Of a stretch of 64,000 nt of DNA, positions 63,333 through 64,000 are shown piece after piece; the stretch's first letter is position 1, and each line of letters starts with the position of its first letter. This DNA is from CAYNWT01 sp964485095 (lineage in GTDB: Bacteria > Planctomycetota > Planctomycetia > Planctomycetales > Planctomycetaceae): NCBI GenBank assembly GCA_964485095.1, contig CAZAIB010000016.1, positions 1-64,000 on the forward strand. The letters are read 5' to 3'. The position numbers and the translations under genes are program-made. Below the pieces are notes generated by a model. It searched no databases. It was not told the origin of the DNA and worked only from the letters and a program-made list of their open reading frames with translations.

Positions 63333-63698
63333 ATGGTTCTTTGCGATCAGGGTTACATCTGCGAAGTCTGCGGCGAAGAAGTCGAGAACATTACCGTCAG
63401 CGATCTGTACCTGCGGTTCGTTATCGGCGAGATAAACGCCCGAGCGCTATTGGCTGCTCCGGAACGACATCTGAGATGCAATCCGTCGGAGGCTCAGTTC
63501 ATTGTGGACGATGGGTTTGCGCCAGTGGTCGTGGAGGGGGCGTTTGACAAGCGTGAGTTGGATGCGGAGTACGTGGAACAGCGTGAAGTATTGATGACGC
63601 GGGGTTGGCGGCGGCTCCAGGAGCTGCAGGGAGCCGGGATTCCCATCAACGAGTATCCGCTGCCAGAGTTCCGTCGATCCAGCAGCAAGGATGTATGA
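63333..63698 (+). CDS. Small conserved protein with N-terminal Cys pair
   Basis: A 121-aa soluble protein starting 4 bp after the kinase stop. CEVCGEEVE (residues 10-18) is a possible half of a zinc site. An ERHLRCNPSEAQFIVDD block and a charged C-terminal half follow. I recognise no family. It sits tightly between the kinase and an ECF sigma factor, which suggests a shared signalling operon. Confidence 0.65.
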   Translation: MVLCDQGYICEVCGEEVENITVSDLYLRFVIGEINARALLAAPERHLRCNPSEAQFIVDDGFAPVVVEGAFDKRELDAEYVEQREVLMTRGWRRLQELQGAGIPINEYPLPEFRRSSSKDV

Positions 63699-63704
63699 CC
63701 GGAT

Positions 63705-64000
63705 ATGTGGCCCCAGTCCGAAGAAACCGTGCAGTTGCTTAACGGAGCCGATGAAGGCGACGCCGGAGCGGTGAACCGGCTCATGAATCGTCACCGCGAT
63801 GCATTGAAACGACTGGTTCGCATGCGGATGGATCGGGCTTTGGCTCGACGTGTTGATGCCAGCGATGTGGTTCAGGACGTGATGTTCGAGGCCAGTCGTC
63901 GATTGAACGACTATCTTCGCGAACCAAAAATGCCGTTCCATCTTTGGCTGCGTCAACTGGCCAAGGACCGCATTATCGATATGCACCGTCGGCACCGCGA
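63705..64000 (+). CDS. ECF-type RNA polymerase sigma factor, 5' part
   Basis: The window ends inside this gene; 98 codons are seen. Region 2 is recognisable: a helix DALKRLVRMRMDRALARRVDASDVVQDVMFEA (DVVQDV, region 2.2) and KMPFHLWLRQLAKDRIIDMHRRHR (region 2.3-2.4). This matches planctomycete ECF sigma factors. The start at 63705 follows seven bases after the upstream stop, so the gene is probably coupled to the kinase operon. Kinase-linked ECF factors in planctomycetes are thought to be controlled by phosphorylation (family knowledge). Confidence 0.88.
   Translation, partial: MWPQSEETVQLLNGADEGDAGAVNRLMNRHRDALKRLVRMRMDRALARRVDASDVVQDVMFEASRRLNDYLREPKMPFHLWLRQLAKDRIIDMHRRHR

Overview
The window looks like chromosomal DNA of a marine planctomycete (Planctomycetales; inference). 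Pointers are a 'small basic protein' shared by Planctomycetes and Verrucomicrobia, a DUF1552 Tat-signal protein, proteins that begin with an 'NPYxxP'-type N-terminus, an M56 peptidase fused to WD40 repeats, a kinase-FHA protein next to an ECF sigma factor, a sulfatase remnant, futalosine-pathway menaquinone genes, and many secreted or membrane proteins. Genes lie on both strands in short operons. I see no prophage, CRISPR array, rRNA operon or intact insertion sequence.

Layout. 0.3-4.0 kb: a secreted unknown protein, truB and a LarA/DUF2088 protein. 4.3-6.8 kb: a membrane-anchored flagellar-rod-like protein, a BlaI/MecI repressor with palindromic operator candidates, and an SDR lacking the catalytic Tyr. 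7.1-9.8 kb: kdsB and pyrG (CTP supply and CMP-Kdo synthesis) with a possible small gene between them. 9.9-16.9 kb: an isochorismatase-ThuA fusion, a recent partial gene duplication disrupted by inserted DNA, a CehA/McbA metallohydrolase, and a two-gene membrane GAF-like/coiled-coil module. 16.9-24.7 kb: hom, mqnA-mqnC, an ABC ATPase with a permease fused to a CPBP protease, and a beta-helix protein. 24.7-33.5 kb: a DUF58-TgpA pair, two secreted hydrolases, and a TadE/TadE/VWA operon. 34.1-38.1 kb: BlaI-type repressor plus M56-WD40 sensor. 38.2-45.7 kb: an HNH nuclease pair, membrane proteins, gene remnants (sulfatase, UvrA-like), a probable aminofutalosine deaminase, a HEAT-repeat protein and a membrane MutS-like ATPase. 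45.8-52.3 kb: small basic protein, gpsA, a carboxypeptidase-regulatory-like protein, two small membrane genes (one frameshifted), tRNA-Asp and a divergent AroDE-like protein. 52.4-64 kb: planctomycete-type unknowns, a DUF4190-like gene needing a -1 frameshift at an in-phase A AAA AAC, a DUF1552 protein, a large ABC-2-like membrane protein, mnmE, a Ser/Thr kinase with FHA domain, a small Cys-pair protein and the start of an ECF sigma factor.

Connections. mqnA and mqnC overlap and would work with the distant amidohydrolase (41.2-42.4 kb) in menaquinone synthesis. Two BlaI-type repressors lie beside palindromic sites; only the second has a linked M56 protease. A dispersed palindromic element with inverted-repeat ends occurs at 38.2, 39.2 and 56.7 kb. 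No complete new defence or metabolic system is evident. The most unusual items are the candidate programmed frameshift at 54.42 kb, the dispersed element family, the interrupted gene copy at 11.5-12.3 kb, the two-gene module at 15.5-16.9 kb, and the AroDE-like and SDR proteins with missing catalytic residues.
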